Positions 44,060 to 52,964 of a DNA stretch of 64,000 nucleotides are shown piece by piece. Within the stretch, counting starts at the first letter, position 1, and every line of letters starts with the position of its first letter. The stretch is from contig NZ_JACOPK010000005.1 in assembly GCF_014288055.1 (NCBI RefSeq), forward strand, positions 196,193 through 260,192. Reading direction: 5' to 3'. A program made the translations under genes and the position numbers. This stretch comes from Agathobaculum hominis. GTDB lineage: Bacteria; Bacillota; Clostridia; Oscillospirales; Butyricicoccaceae. The notes under the pieces were generated by a model that saw nothing but the letters and a program-made list of their open reading frames with translations, ran no database searches and was not told the DNA's origin.

Positions 44060-44845
44060 ATGGCTGAAGATTTGGAACTTCTGCGCGAAAAGAAAGGCTT
44101 TATCTGCGATATGGACGGTGTCATCTATCACGGCAACCGTCTCCTTCCGGGCGTAACGGACTTCGTTGCGTGGCTTCAGAGGGAAAACAAGAGCTTTCTG
44201 TTCCTGACCAACTCCTCCGAGCGTTCGCCGCTCGAGCTGCAGCAGAAGCTGGCACGCATGGGTCTGGAGATCGGCGAGGAGCATTTCTATACCTCGGCGC
44301 TCGCCACGGCGCGCTTCATCGCGAGCCAGAAGCCGCACGCATCCGCATATGTCATCGGCGCTCCCGGTCTGGTCGGCGCGCTGTACGAGGCCGGCATCGT
44401 GATGAACGACGTCGACCCGGATTATGTCATCGCGGGCGAGACCAATACCTATAACTATCAGACCATCCTCAAGGCGGTCGATCTGATCAACAAGGGCGCG
44501 CGCCTCATCGCGACCAACTCCGACCTGACCGGCCCGTCCGAGCAGGGCATCATCCCGGCGTGCCGTGCGCTCGTCGCGCCGATCGAGCTGGCGACCGGCA
44601 AGACCGCGTACTACGTCGGCAAGCCCAATCCGCTCATGATGCGCACCGGTCTGCGCCTGCTCGGCGTACATTCGCACGAGGCGGTCATGATCGGCGACCG
44701 CATGGACACCGACATCGTTGCCGGCATCGAGACCGGTCTGGACACCGTGCTCGTGCTGAGCGGCTGCACCTCGCGCGCGGAAGTGGAGAACTACGCATAC
44801 CGTCCGCACTATATTCTGGACGGCGTGGGCTGCGTCGCACCGTAA
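44060..44845 (+). CDS. HAD-IIA family phosphatase (NagD-like)
   Basis: A 261-residue hydrolase with the DxD nucleophile motif FICDMDGVIY (Asp17, Asp19), the NSSE motif II region, Lys motif III in GKPNPLMM and the acidic motif IV GDRMDTDIVAG. The C2-type cap identifies subfamily IIA, which dephosphorylates sugar phosphates or nucleotides. AAAGGAG precedes the ATG. It is a single-gene unit. Confidence 0.93.
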   Translation: MAEDLELLREKKGFICDMDGVIYHGNRLLPGVTDFVAWLQRENKSFLFLTNSSERSPLELQQKLARMGLEIGEEHFYTSALATARFIASQKPHASAYVIGAPGLVGALYEAGIVMNDVDPDYVIAGETNTYNYQTILKAVDLINKGARLIATNSDLTGPSEQGIIPACRALVAPIELATGKTAYYVGKPNPLMMRTGLRLLGVHSHEAVMIGDRMDTDIVAGIETGLDTVLVLSGCTSRAEVENYAYRPHYILDGVGCVAP

Positions 44846-44916
44846 AACCTTTTTAATGCGCGCTGCCGCACGGATGCTTTTATCGCGCGAGCGGGATGTT
44901 ATCGGAAGAATAAAAG

Positions 44917-44948
44917 AAGGAACGTCAACAGCTGGCGTTCCTTTTTTT
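44917..44948 (+). terminator. Terminator between the HAD and sensor-kinase genes
   Basis: AAGGAACGTC / GGCGTTCCTT stem followed by TTTTT on the plus strand. Confidence 0.85.
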
Positions 44949-44960
44949 GTGTCATATTTA

Positions 44961-46070
44961 TTATAAAATGCTGAGCTCGACGTCCTCGACCGACATGGGA
45001 CGGACGAAATCCGAACGGATCGAGCGGCCCGGCGCGAGCTTGGTAAGGGGCTCGAAGAGCGGGATGGCCAGACGCATTTCCGTGCCGCCGCCGGGACGCT
45101 GCGCACAGGTGAGCGTGCCCTCGTGCGCCTGCGCGACCAGCTGCGCGAAGGCCAGACCCAGACCGGGCTGCATGCCGCTCGCCGTCAGGCGCATGCGCTC
45201 GCGCGCGGACATGGAGGTGCACCATGCGCTGACCGCGCTGCGGAAGCGCTCGGGAGACAGACCGGGGCCTCTGTCGCAGACCGTCATGACCGCATATTCG
45301 AGCGTCTCGTCCTCGAAGGCCGGGCGCGTTTCGCAGGTGAGCGTGAAGGTAACGCTGCCGGGATCGGACGAGACCGCGACGGCATTCAGAAGCAGGTTAT
45401 AGAGCGCGGCGCGCAGGCGTACCGCGTCGACATAGGACGAGCAGCGCATCGGGACGCTGGTCATGATGCAGTCGCGCCTGTCCTCGGGCAGGCGGCGCAG
45501 GATCTGGTCCGCGACATCCGAGCACAGACGCGACAGCTCGCAGTCATGGGCGTTGATCGTGCCGAAAACCGGCGGGTCGAGCAGCTCGGTGACATGGAAG
45601 GCCATGCGCTGAAGGCGGAACATCTCGCGGGAGAGGGCGGCGGCGAGTGCCGGGTCGGATGCCTTGGCGGCAAGGTCGTACAGGCGGGCGATCGAGGCGT
45701 TGAGCGTATCGCCGCATACATAGCTCAGACCGCGCGGCAGGCGGAGCGGCTGCGGCTCGAGCGCAACGAGCGCACCGTCCGGGTGCGGAACAACGGTCAG
45801 ACGGCAGTCACCGACGTCGAGATGCTCGGTCATGCTGTTCGCGCCGCCGCCGGATGCGCAGTCCTCGACGAGCGCGACCGCCTCGTCGGACAGGGCGCTG
45901 GCCAGCAGGTCGCCGTTTTCGAGCTCGAGCAGCTCGCCTGCGGCTGCGGTCTGCGCACGGATGAGCCCGTGTGTGTCGACCAGAAGCATCGCGGCTCCGG
46001 ATGCAGACGGCTGCCCGGAGAGCGCCTTGAGAGCATCGGTGTCAACCAGTGCAAAAAAATCATCGTTCAT
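44961..46070 (-). CDS. Orphan histidine-kinase-like sensor
   Basis: A 369-residue soluble protein. An N-terminal PAS-like domain (about 25-110) is followed by a helical region and a HATPase_c domain from about 205: N box LYNLLLNAVAVS, G1 box CDRGPGLSP, G2 box GLGLAFAQLVAQAHEG. I see no canonical H-box (no His followed by Glu/Asp-x-x-x-Pro in the helical region). No response regulator is adjacent, so it may be an atypical or orphan kinase. It has no membrane segment. Confidence 0.8.
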   Translation of the reverse strand: MNDDFFALVDTDALKALSGQPSASGAAMLLVDTHGLIRAQTAAAGELLELENGDLLASALSDEAVALVEDCASGGGANSMTEHLDVGDCRLTVVPHPDGALVALEPQPLRLPRGLSYVCGDTLNASIARLYDLAAKASDPALAAALSREMFRLQRMAFHVTELLDPPVFGTINAHDCELSRLCSDVADQILRRLPEDRRDCIMTSVPMRCSSYVDAVRLRAALYNLLLNAVAVSSDPGSVTFTLTCETRPAFEDETLEYAVMTVCDRGPGLSPERFRSAVSAWCTSMSARERMRLTASGMQPGLGLAFAQLVAQAHEGTLTCAQRPGGGTEMRLAIPLFEPLTKLAPGRSIRSDFVRPMSVEDVELSIL

Positions 46071-46286
46071 AGCTTTTTCCTCCTAAGATCTGTCCGGGAG
46101 TTTAGTATCTGCGGTTCGGCACAAAAATTCCGGTCAGTGCGGAAATTATGGATGCGGGAAGAACGGGCAGGCGCCTGGGCAGAATGCGGGGTTTGTTTTT
46201 TTAGGGAAGAAAGGTATAACCGCGCGCAGAGCTGCATATGCTGTCTGCGGAGGCGGAGAACCCTGTATGGATATTCAAATTATAAC

Positions 46287-46439
46287 ATGGAAAAAAACAA
46301 AAATCGACAGAAAGACACGCAAACCGTAAAATGTTTTTCCGGAGCAGATGCGTTTTTTTTATGGGCATCTGTTTGTGGAATGCTTGTCATTTTGGTGACT
46401 TTGTGGATAATAGCGGGGCGGAGACGGGCAGGCGGATGA
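46287..46439 (+). CDS. Possible 50-residue single-span membrane protein
   Basis: ATG start, basic polar N-terminus (KNKNRQKDTQ), one hydrophobic helix (about 22-42) and an RRRAGG end. There is no good ribosome site, so it may not be translated. It lies just before the gap promoter. Confidence 0.3.
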   Translation: MEKNKNRQKDTQTVKCFSGADAFFLWASVCGMLVILVTLWIIAGRRRAGG

Positions 46440-46492
46440 AATATGTACAAAAAAGCGGCAGGCAATGATAAAAAAATCACAAATATTACACC

Positions 46493-46522
46493 TTGCGGCA
46501 AAGACACGCTTTAGTGTATAAT
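46493..46522 (+). promoter_or_regulatory. gap promoter
   Basis: TTGCGG, an 18-bp spacer and TATAAT, with AGGAGG at 46562 ahead of the start codon. Confidence 0.8.
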
Positions 46523-46577
46523 AAATGTATCTACTAAAAGTATTTCAAACTTCAACATTTTTAGGAGGAACACTGAA

Positions 46578-47625
<1,048 letters not shown>

Positions 47626-47650
47626 GACAGTGAATAATTCGCCGCTTATC

Positions 47651-47760
47651 TATCCGAAAAGTTCGGATTGTATATTGCTGGTAAAATCACTCTGTTACGG
47701 AAAATGTTGATTTGTTACGGTAGCGATTACGGATTTTATCTGTGAAACTGCAATAACGGA
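47651..47760. promoter_or_regulatory. TTACGG repeats near the left attachment site
   Basis: TTACGG at 47695, 47715 and 47727 and TAACGG at 47754, next to a small inverted repeat (ATCCGAAAAGTTCGGAT). They have the position expected for arm-type integrase binding sites; the role is inferred. Confidence 0.4.
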
Positions 47761-47785
47761 TGGACTATTCCAATTAGAACAAATT

Positions 47786-47830
47786 GCACCTCTTTCTAAG
47801 GCTTAACGCCTGTGAAAGAGGTGCTTTTTT
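47786..47830 (+). terminator. Terminator hairpin that overlaps the integrase ribosome site
   Basis: Perfect 11-bp stem GCACCTCTTTC (47786-47796) / GAAAGAGGTGC (47814-47824) followed by TTTTTT and directly by the integrase ATG at 47831. The AGAGGTG in the 3' arm is the only ribosome site available for the integrase gene. Confidence 0.88.
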
Positions 47831-48733
47831 ATGTTATTAACAGATGCAGCAAAGGAATTTGAGTTCAACTGTCAGTGCCGCAAGTTATCCGACAAGACTA
47901 TACGGAATTACGGTAAACTGATTGGCTACCTGCTGGACTACTTGAAGGAGCAGCACAAGGTTCTCTGTTTGGAAGATGTACGACCGATGTGCATCAAAGC
48001 GTATCTGATGATGCTGCAAGAGCGTGGTGCGAAACCGCAGTATATCAATGACCAGTTGAAGGCGTTCAAGGTGCTGTTCCGCTATCTGTACGAAGAAGGC
48101 TACACCGACAGCATTTTGACCGAGCGTATCAAGAACGTGAAGCAGCCAAAAACCATTATCAAGACCTTCACAGAGCAGGAAGTTAAGAAAATGACCGAGT
48201 ATTACAGTGGACACACGTTCATGGAAGTGCGAAACCGTCTCATGCTCATGACGTTCTTTGACACAGGCATCCGCGTCAGCGAGTTAATAGACCTCAAGCT
48301 GTCACAGGTCAAGGATGAGTATATCCTTATTCATGGCAAGGGAGATAAAGAGCGTGTTGTTCCGAAAAGTCCCCTGCTGAACAAATGGATGTTCAAGTAC
48401 CTCAGCACGCGAGAGAACTTCTTTGCGCATCGCCGCGTACCCGAAAATGTGTTCCTCAGCCGCAACGGCAGACCTATGACTACAGAAGCGATACACCGTG
48501 TTATCAAGATAGCTGGCAAGGCCGTAGGCGTGAGCAGAGATATTCGCGTCAGTCCGCACACCTGCCGCCACACCTTCGCGCAGATGCAGTTGAAGAACGG
48601 ACTGGACTTGTACAGCCTGTCTCGCTTGATGGGACACTCCAACATTTCCATCACACAGCGGTATCTGGAAGGACTGCGAGACTTCGAGGTGCTGAACGCT
48701 TGCAAGGCTACAGGGATTTTGATGAATTTGTGA
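47831..48733 (+). CDS. Tyrosine recombinase / integrase
   Basis: A 300-residue site-specific recombinase of the XerC/phage-integrase type. An N-terminal core-binding SAM-like domain (about 1-105) precedes the catalytic domain, with Arg148 (TGIRVSEL), Lys173 region (HGKGDKER), His243 and Arg246 (SPHTCRHTF), His269 (LMGHSN) and the nucleophile Tyr278 (TQRYLEGL). It is the first gene inside the left repeat, as usual for the recombinase that made the insertion. It has no AP2-like arm-binding N-terminal extension. Confidence 0.95.
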   Translation: MLLTDAAKEFEFNCQCRKLSDKTIRNYGKLIGYLLDYLKEQHKVLCLEDVRPMCIKAYLMMLQERGAKPQYINDQLKAFKVLFRYLYEEGYTDSILTERIKNVKQPKTIIKTFTEQEVKKMTEYYSGHTFMEVRNRLMLMTFFDTGIRVSELIDLKLSQVKDEYILIHGKGDKERVVPKSPLLNKWMFKYLSTRENFFAHRRVPENVFLSRNGRPMTTEAIHRVIKIAGKAVGVSRDIRVSPHTCRHTFAQMQLKNGLDLYSLSRLMGHSNISITQRYLEGLRDFEVLNACKATGILMNL

Positions 48734-48807
48734 GGTGTTGCTATCGCTGACAGTTCGTTCAAAAAAATTTTTTGATTGCCCCCCCTCACATTTTGGGCAC
48801 TTTCGGT

Positions 48808-48829
48808 GTATATTATATACATAATATAC
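48808..48829. promoter_or_regulatory. 22-bp AT-rich palindrome upstream of the HNH gene
   Basis: GTATATTAT-ATAC-ATAATATAC, with perfect 9-bp arms, in the 201-nt gap after the integrase gene. It is a candidate operator, possibly for the element's ribbon-helix-helix protein. Confidence 0.5.
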
Positions 48830-48934
48830 ATAGTAAAAACTTACAGCGCAAGCAAAATTAACAGGTAACATGATTGTAAAATCAAATTCAAAATCAAAGG
48901 AGGCGCTGAATATTAAGTAAAGGGCGGATTACGC

Positions 48935-49495
48935 ATGAATTATGAAGAAATTTTTACAAAATATCCTGATATGGGTTGGATTGAGAATGGAGAACCCCAT
49001 TTTAGCTTATCAGCTAAAATCAATCCAGAAGCAACGTATTGGGTAGACAATGCAGGTGATGTATACTACTACAACTGCAAAACGGGTGCAGCGCACGACC
49101 TGCATCCATATCTTTCCAAAGGCTATCCAACGATACGAATCTTAGGCAAAAATTATAGCGTATCTCGTTTGGTAGCAACAAATTTTCTGTACCAACCAGA
49201 AGGCACAACTGATGTACATCACAAGGACGGAAACAAGCAGAATAACCGTTCTACGAATTTAATATGGCTCACACATGCAGCGCATATGGCGTTGCACCAT
49301 GGCAAGGCAGTTGTGCAGTTGGATAAGTATACCAGAAAGTTGCTCGGTACTTTTGAGTCAGCAGCAGATGCAGCGCGTAAAACAGGGTGCTATGCCTCTG
49401 GAATTATAGATTGCTGCAATCATCGTCTTGCGACTTCCGGCGGATTTATCTGGATGTGGTCAGAAGAATACTTTCACACCGATGATATAGCATAA
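48935..49495 (+). CDS. HNH homing-type endonuclease
   Basis: A 186-residue nuclease. The HNH motif has His95-His96 (DVHHKDGN), Asn108 (STNLIWLTH) and His114/His117. A NUMOD1-like DNA-binding repeat follows at about 126-175 (VQLDKYTRKLLGTFESAADAA). This layout is typical of free-standing phage and element-borne homing endonucleases. A strong AAAGGAGG lies 37 nt upstream ahead of a four-codon CTG frame, whereas the site just before this ATG (AAGGGCGG) is weaker. Confidence 0.88.
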   Translation: MNYEEIFTKYPDMGWIENGEPHFSLSAKINPEATYWVDNAGDVYYYNCKTGAAHDLHPYLSKGYPTIRILGKNYSVSRLVATNFLYQPEGTTDVHHKDGNKQNNRSTNLIWLTHAAHMALHHGKAVVQLDKYTRKLLGTFESAADAARKTGCYASGIIDCCNHRLATSGGFIWMWSEEYFHTDDIA

Positions 49496-49575
49496 CATAT
49501 TTGAAAGAACGAGCGGGAGCACTCCCGCTCGTTTCCCATTACTACATATAGTAATACTCAAAAGAGGTGAATTTA

Positions 49576-50454
49576 ATGCCATCCGAGCAAGATATTCCTT
49601 TATATACAACTGACCCAACAACAGGCGAATTTGTGCCTGTTGAAAACGGACAATACCTTTCACCAGCAGAGATAGAGCGCCGCAGATACTTTCAGAAAAA
49701 GAAACAGCAGCAAGCCATACGCCACGCAGCCAATGATGAACGCACACGCAAATTTGGCAACTTCACATTCTGCCGCTACACGCTCTCTGCTCCGTTCTGG
49801 GCGGATATGTCTAATGCTGACCTCGTTCGACTGTTCTATCTCTCTACATGTATGCTGTACAAGCGCGACACCTTATACTACAGCAACGGCAGACAGCTAA
49901 CGGCTGATAGCCTGCCCGAAGTGTTGCAGACCTCAGAGAGCACTTGCAGAAGATTTCTCGCAGAAATGGAACAGCAAGGCTACCTACAGATAGAAGATGG
50001 TGCTGTTATCATGAACACCGAGTATTTTGCGCGACAGAGTATCCGCCACTGGATAGGTGATGACCGCTCGTTCATCCGTGTGTACCATAACGCTTATCGC
50101 TATTTGTATCGTCAGTTGAAGAACAAACAACGCGGCCAGCTGGCCTATCTGATACGCATGATACCCTATCTGCATGAGGAACGCAACATTGTATGTGCTA
50201 ACACGTTCGCACACGATGCAGACCGTATTACACCATTGGACGATAAACGCATTTGCGAAGCCGTAGAATATAACCCCAACCAATCAGCAAGGCTCATGAA
50301 GGACTTGCAAGCACTGCACCTTGAAAACGGACAGCCTGCTTTTATCTACAATGCTGAACAACGCTGCTTCATCGTGCATCCTGCACTGTTCTATGAAGGT
50401 GACGCACAAGGAGCAGTCCTTCGCGACATGAATGAAAACCACGAGAACGCATAG
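49576..50454 (+). CDS. Winged-helix protein, possible replication initiator
   Basis: A 292-residue basic protein. The N-terminal 45 residues are Gln/Arg-rich. A likely winged helix lies at about 70-150 (SLPEVLQTSESTCRRFLAEM, GYLQIEDGAVIMN). The rest is helical. The general look, a short linker, a winged helix with a beta wing and a second helical domain, resembles RepL/RepA-type plasmid initiators, and an AT-rich tract lies downstream. The assignment is inference. AGAGGTG is 6 nt upstream of the chosen ATG. Confidence 0.6.
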   Translation: MPSEQDIPLYTTDPTTGEFVPVENGQYLSPAEIERRRYFQKKKQQQAIRHAANDERTRKFGNFTFCRYTLSAPFWADMSNADLVRLFYLSTCMLYKRDTLYYSNGRQLTADSLPEVLQTSESTCRRFLAEMEQQGYLQIEDGAVIMNTEYFARQSIRHWIGDDRSFIRVYHNAYRYLYRQLKNKQRGQLAYLIRMIPYLHEERNIVCANTFAHDADRITPLDDKRICEAVEYNPNQSARLMKDLQALHLENGQPAFIYNAEQRCFIVHPALFYEGDAQGAVLRDMNENHENA

Positions 50455-50690
50455 TGCAACAAGGGATGCACGACAAATACGGCTCGTATTTGCTCGACAT
50501 GAATGACAGAGCATCGCTTGCTCTCTTTCCCTAATCTCAATAGCCCTATATTGTGTACCGATGTGCATTTATCCCTCTTTTCTTTAACAACCTCTTTTCA
50601 GAGAAACGCGCAGCGGTTCGCATAAGCACGGAAGTGCTTCAATAATAAAGTCTCTATCCGTTAGAGCATCTATCCTTTATCTGAGAAAAA
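50455..50690. other. Gene-free stretch with small inverted repeats
   Basis: Contains AAATACGGCTCGTATTT near 50477 and GCACGGAAGTGC near 50625. No gene seen. Confidence 0.4.
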
Positions 50691-50726
50691 CGCCGCTAAC
50701 TCCTACGAGCCAGCGGCGAATTTTTT
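50691..50726 (+). terminator. Terminator downstream of the winged-helix gene
   Basis: CGCCGCT / AGCGGCG stem with a 14-nt loop, followed by AATTTTTT. Confidence 0.75.
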
Positions 50727-50739
50727 ACCATTAATAGGA

Positions 50740-50950
50740 AGAATATGGTAAATATGTTTCTGCAAAGTAGCAAAAACGATATACGATATATTTGATTTAA
50801 TATATTTTTAATGCTTTGCTTGATGTATAAATTATATACTATTCATTGAATTGATATTTATAACATGCTTTTTATTATTGAAATAATATTCGTTTGTTAA
50901 ATAATAAATCAATTATATAATATATAATTCGTACTTTAATCGTACTCCTA
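50740..50950. other. Very AT-rich tract, possible origin or regulatory region
   Basis: About 200 bp made almost entirely of A and T, with repeated ATATAT, TTTATTATTG and AATAATAAAT blocks. No gene. Its position beside the possible replication gene suggests an origin, but there are no clear iterons. Confidence 0.4.
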
Positions 50951-50965
50951 TTATATTATTAAGCC

Positions 50966-51166
50966 TTACGGCTCATCAATAATTTGTAATTTATCTAATG
51001 CAAATTCAATGCATTTCAAAATTAACTCATTTCTGGTTCTTCCAGTACGAACAGATACCTTATCAAGCTGTTTTAGTACATCATTCGGCATACGACAAGA
51101 TACCACGGATGTTTCACCGTAGTTCTTTTTCGCTCTAATAATAAACTTATCATCATTGTTGTTCAT
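50966..51166 (-). CDS. Ribbon-helix-helix (CopG/Arc-type) DNA-binding protein
   Basis: A 66-residue protein with the pattern of a ribbon-helix-helix: a strand (TSVVSCRMP), helix A (NDVLKQLDKVSVRTG), the turn TRNE and helix B (ELILKCIEFALDKL). I chose the ATG at 51166, nine bases after AGAGGT; two upstream ATGs (51172, 51175) are too close to that site. It is the only minus-strand gene with good support in the element and probably controls copy, excision or its own expression. Confidence 0.75.
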   Translation of the reverse strand: MNNNDDKFIIRAKKNYGETSVVSCRMPNDVLKQLDKVSVRTGRTRNELILKCIEFALDKLQIIDEP

Positions 51167-51286
51167 AATCATCATACCTCTGTATTATTCTACATGAATA
51201 TTTGTAGTATTTGTATATTACAAAGGTTTACAAGTGTAATACGATGTGGTACACTGATAAAAAGAAATGAAAGGGATGAATTATTT

Positions 51287-51577
51287 ATGGAAAAGAAAAA
51301 TAAAAATATGGTTGCCGTAATACTCAAAGTCTATGCCATTGTTAATGCTATTATTGGCTGTATTATAGGTCTCAGCGGCCTGTCTGATTCCTATAACGAG
51401 ATATTCAACATGGTATATACCATTTTTCTTGGAGCGTGTATCGTTGTCAGCTTTGGCATTTACGCATTTGGTGAAGTAGTACAGCTATTACAGGATATTA
51501 AGGATGGTACTAAGGGGACTATTACTACAATTCAGAAGCAGAACAATAACGATAATGACGAATTACCATCGATTTAA
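51287..51577 (+). CDS. Small membrane protein of the envelope module
   Basis: A 96-residue protein with two hydrophobic helices (about 8-30 and 42-62) and a polar Lys/Asn/Asp-rich tail (KQNNNDNDELPS). Upstream AAAGGGA is a modest ribosome site. It is followed 20 nt later by the zinc-ribbon membrane protein. Family not recognised. Confidence 0.7.
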   Translation: MEKKNKNMVAVILKVYAIVNAIIGCIIGLSGLSDSYNEIFNMVYTIFLGACIVVSFGIYAFGEVVQLLQDIKDGTKGTITTIQKQNNNDNDELPSI

Positions 51578-51597
51578 TAGTTATAGAGGTGAATACC

Positions 51598-52902
51598 ATG
51601 TCTGAAAAATATACCATAGTGCAGCATGAAAAGCGTCTGTTCTGGTTGCAGAACTGTCCTGTGCTGTTACATTCCTATGCACTCACAAAGAACAACACTA
51701 ATAACAGCATTTTCTTGCAGTGTAAGTTTGAGAATATAGCTGATAAGCCTATTAAGGCTATGAATATCGCTGTTAAATGTTCTGATGTATCACATCAAGA
51801 ATTGGCGAATGTTGATAACTTCCCCTATCTTGATATTAACGTACAGCCTTATACGCTGTTTGGAGATAAAACGCCTGTAGCTTTACCTAATAATACAACC
51901 AGAAATGTTCGTATTATTCCGTTAAAAGTTATTTTCAGTGATGATACTACATGGGAAAATACTTCCGAGCGGGCGTATGAATTGGCTGAGTATGAACAGC
52001 AGCCTATATCTTCGTTAGGTGAATTGGCAGACCAGTATAAGCGGGATTTGCATAAGATATGCACAGACAGTGAAAAGCATAATTATCTGCCTGCTAATGT
52101 AAATGGGTTTACTGTCTGCGGATGCGGAAAGGTTGTACTGCCTGATACGCAGTATTGTGCATCCTGCGGTGTAGATTTCTCAAAGTTATTTGCAATCAAT
52201 AATTCCGAAATCCTTCACACAGAACAGCAGCAATACGACGAAGAACAACAAAAAATTGCATTACAGGAACAGCAAGACAAATTGCAAAAAGAAACGCAGC
52301 AGCTTCAATACAGAAAGAAATTACGGAAAATAATAAGTATTATTTCTTGCATCGTGCTGGTTATCATTATTGGAACTGTTGCAGGAACTACATATTCTCG
52401 CTATCGTCAGGAGCAGGGAGCAATTCGACAGGAACAAGAAGCACTCGAGAAAACCCAAGCTGCTGTAGAACAAATCACAAACGTTGAAAGCGATGACGCG
52501 CAAATCAGCAGTGATATAGAAGATAAGGTAATTACGTTCACAATTTCAGGAGCAGGCATCAATGCAAAGGATATGCCTAAAACGCTATCGGACTTATCCG
52601 AGCAAGATTTGCAATACCTATGGAATAATGACACATCTCACCTTGATTACGCGATAGATTCATGGTTAGGGCTAAAAGATTCCTATATAAATCTGCAGGG
52701 CAGCATAATGGACAAATATGTTGAATTAGGCGGCAGTGATGCATATTCAATACACACTGTATGCAATTCGGATGATAATATCAAAATATTTGAATTTGAT
52801 GGCAATTCGCTAATCTATGATTACTGGGAGGAAATGGAGAGATACAGGGATTTTAGCAGTATAGAATTATTGGCAGCCCTGATAACTAGTCGTGGGAAAT
52901 AA
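51598..52902 (+). CDS. Zinc-ribbon, coiled-coil, single-span membrane protein
   Basis: A 434-residue protein with an unusual order. Residues about 1-150 look like a beta-sandwich (FLQCKFENIADKPIKAMNIA, a pattern seen in FxLYD-like domains). A zinc ribbon follows (VCGCGKVVLP...YCASCG, near 172-193). Then come a Gln/Glu-rich coiled coil (about 205-245), one membrane helix (about 247-266), a second short coiled coil and an acidic extracytoplasmic domain. AGAGGTG is 6 nt before the ATG. It sits between a small membrane protein and a lipoprotein. Function unknown. Confidence 0.78.
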   Translation: MSEKYTIVQHEKRLFWLQNCPVLLHSYALTKNNTNNSIFLQCKFENIADKPIKAMNIAVKCSDVSHQELANVDNFPYLDINVQPYTLFGDKTPVALPNNTTRNVRIIPLKVIFSDDTTWENTSERAYELAEYEQQPISSLGELADQYKRDLHKICTDSEKHNYLPANVNGFTVCGCGKVVLPDTQYCASCGVDFSKLFAINNSEILHTEQQQYDEEQQKIALQEQQDKLQKETQQLQYRKKLRKIISIISCIVLVIIIGTVAGTTYSRYRQEQGAIRQEQEALEKTQAAVEQITNVESDDAQISSDIEDKVITFTISGAGINAKDMPKTLSDLSEQDLQYLWNNDTSHLDYAIDSWLGLKDSYINLQGSIMDKYVELGGSDAYSIHTVCNSDDNIKIFEFDGNSLIYDYWEEMERYRDFSSIELLAALITSRGK

Positions 52903-52964
52903 AGCCATCATTGAGCAATTCGTATTTAACAGAAATAAATATGGTTAAAAGGTGAATTTCAAAG

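Larger units (their letters stand above)
46071..46577. other. Spacer upstream of gap
   Basis: A 507-nt stretch holding one possible very small gene (46287-46439) and the gap promoter. Otherwise nothing recognised. Confidence 0.5.

Noticed and set aside
46280..46507. Minus-strand frame upstream of gap
   Set aside because: No ribosome site, overlaps the gap promoter, and a Phe/Pro-rich composition unlike a real protein.
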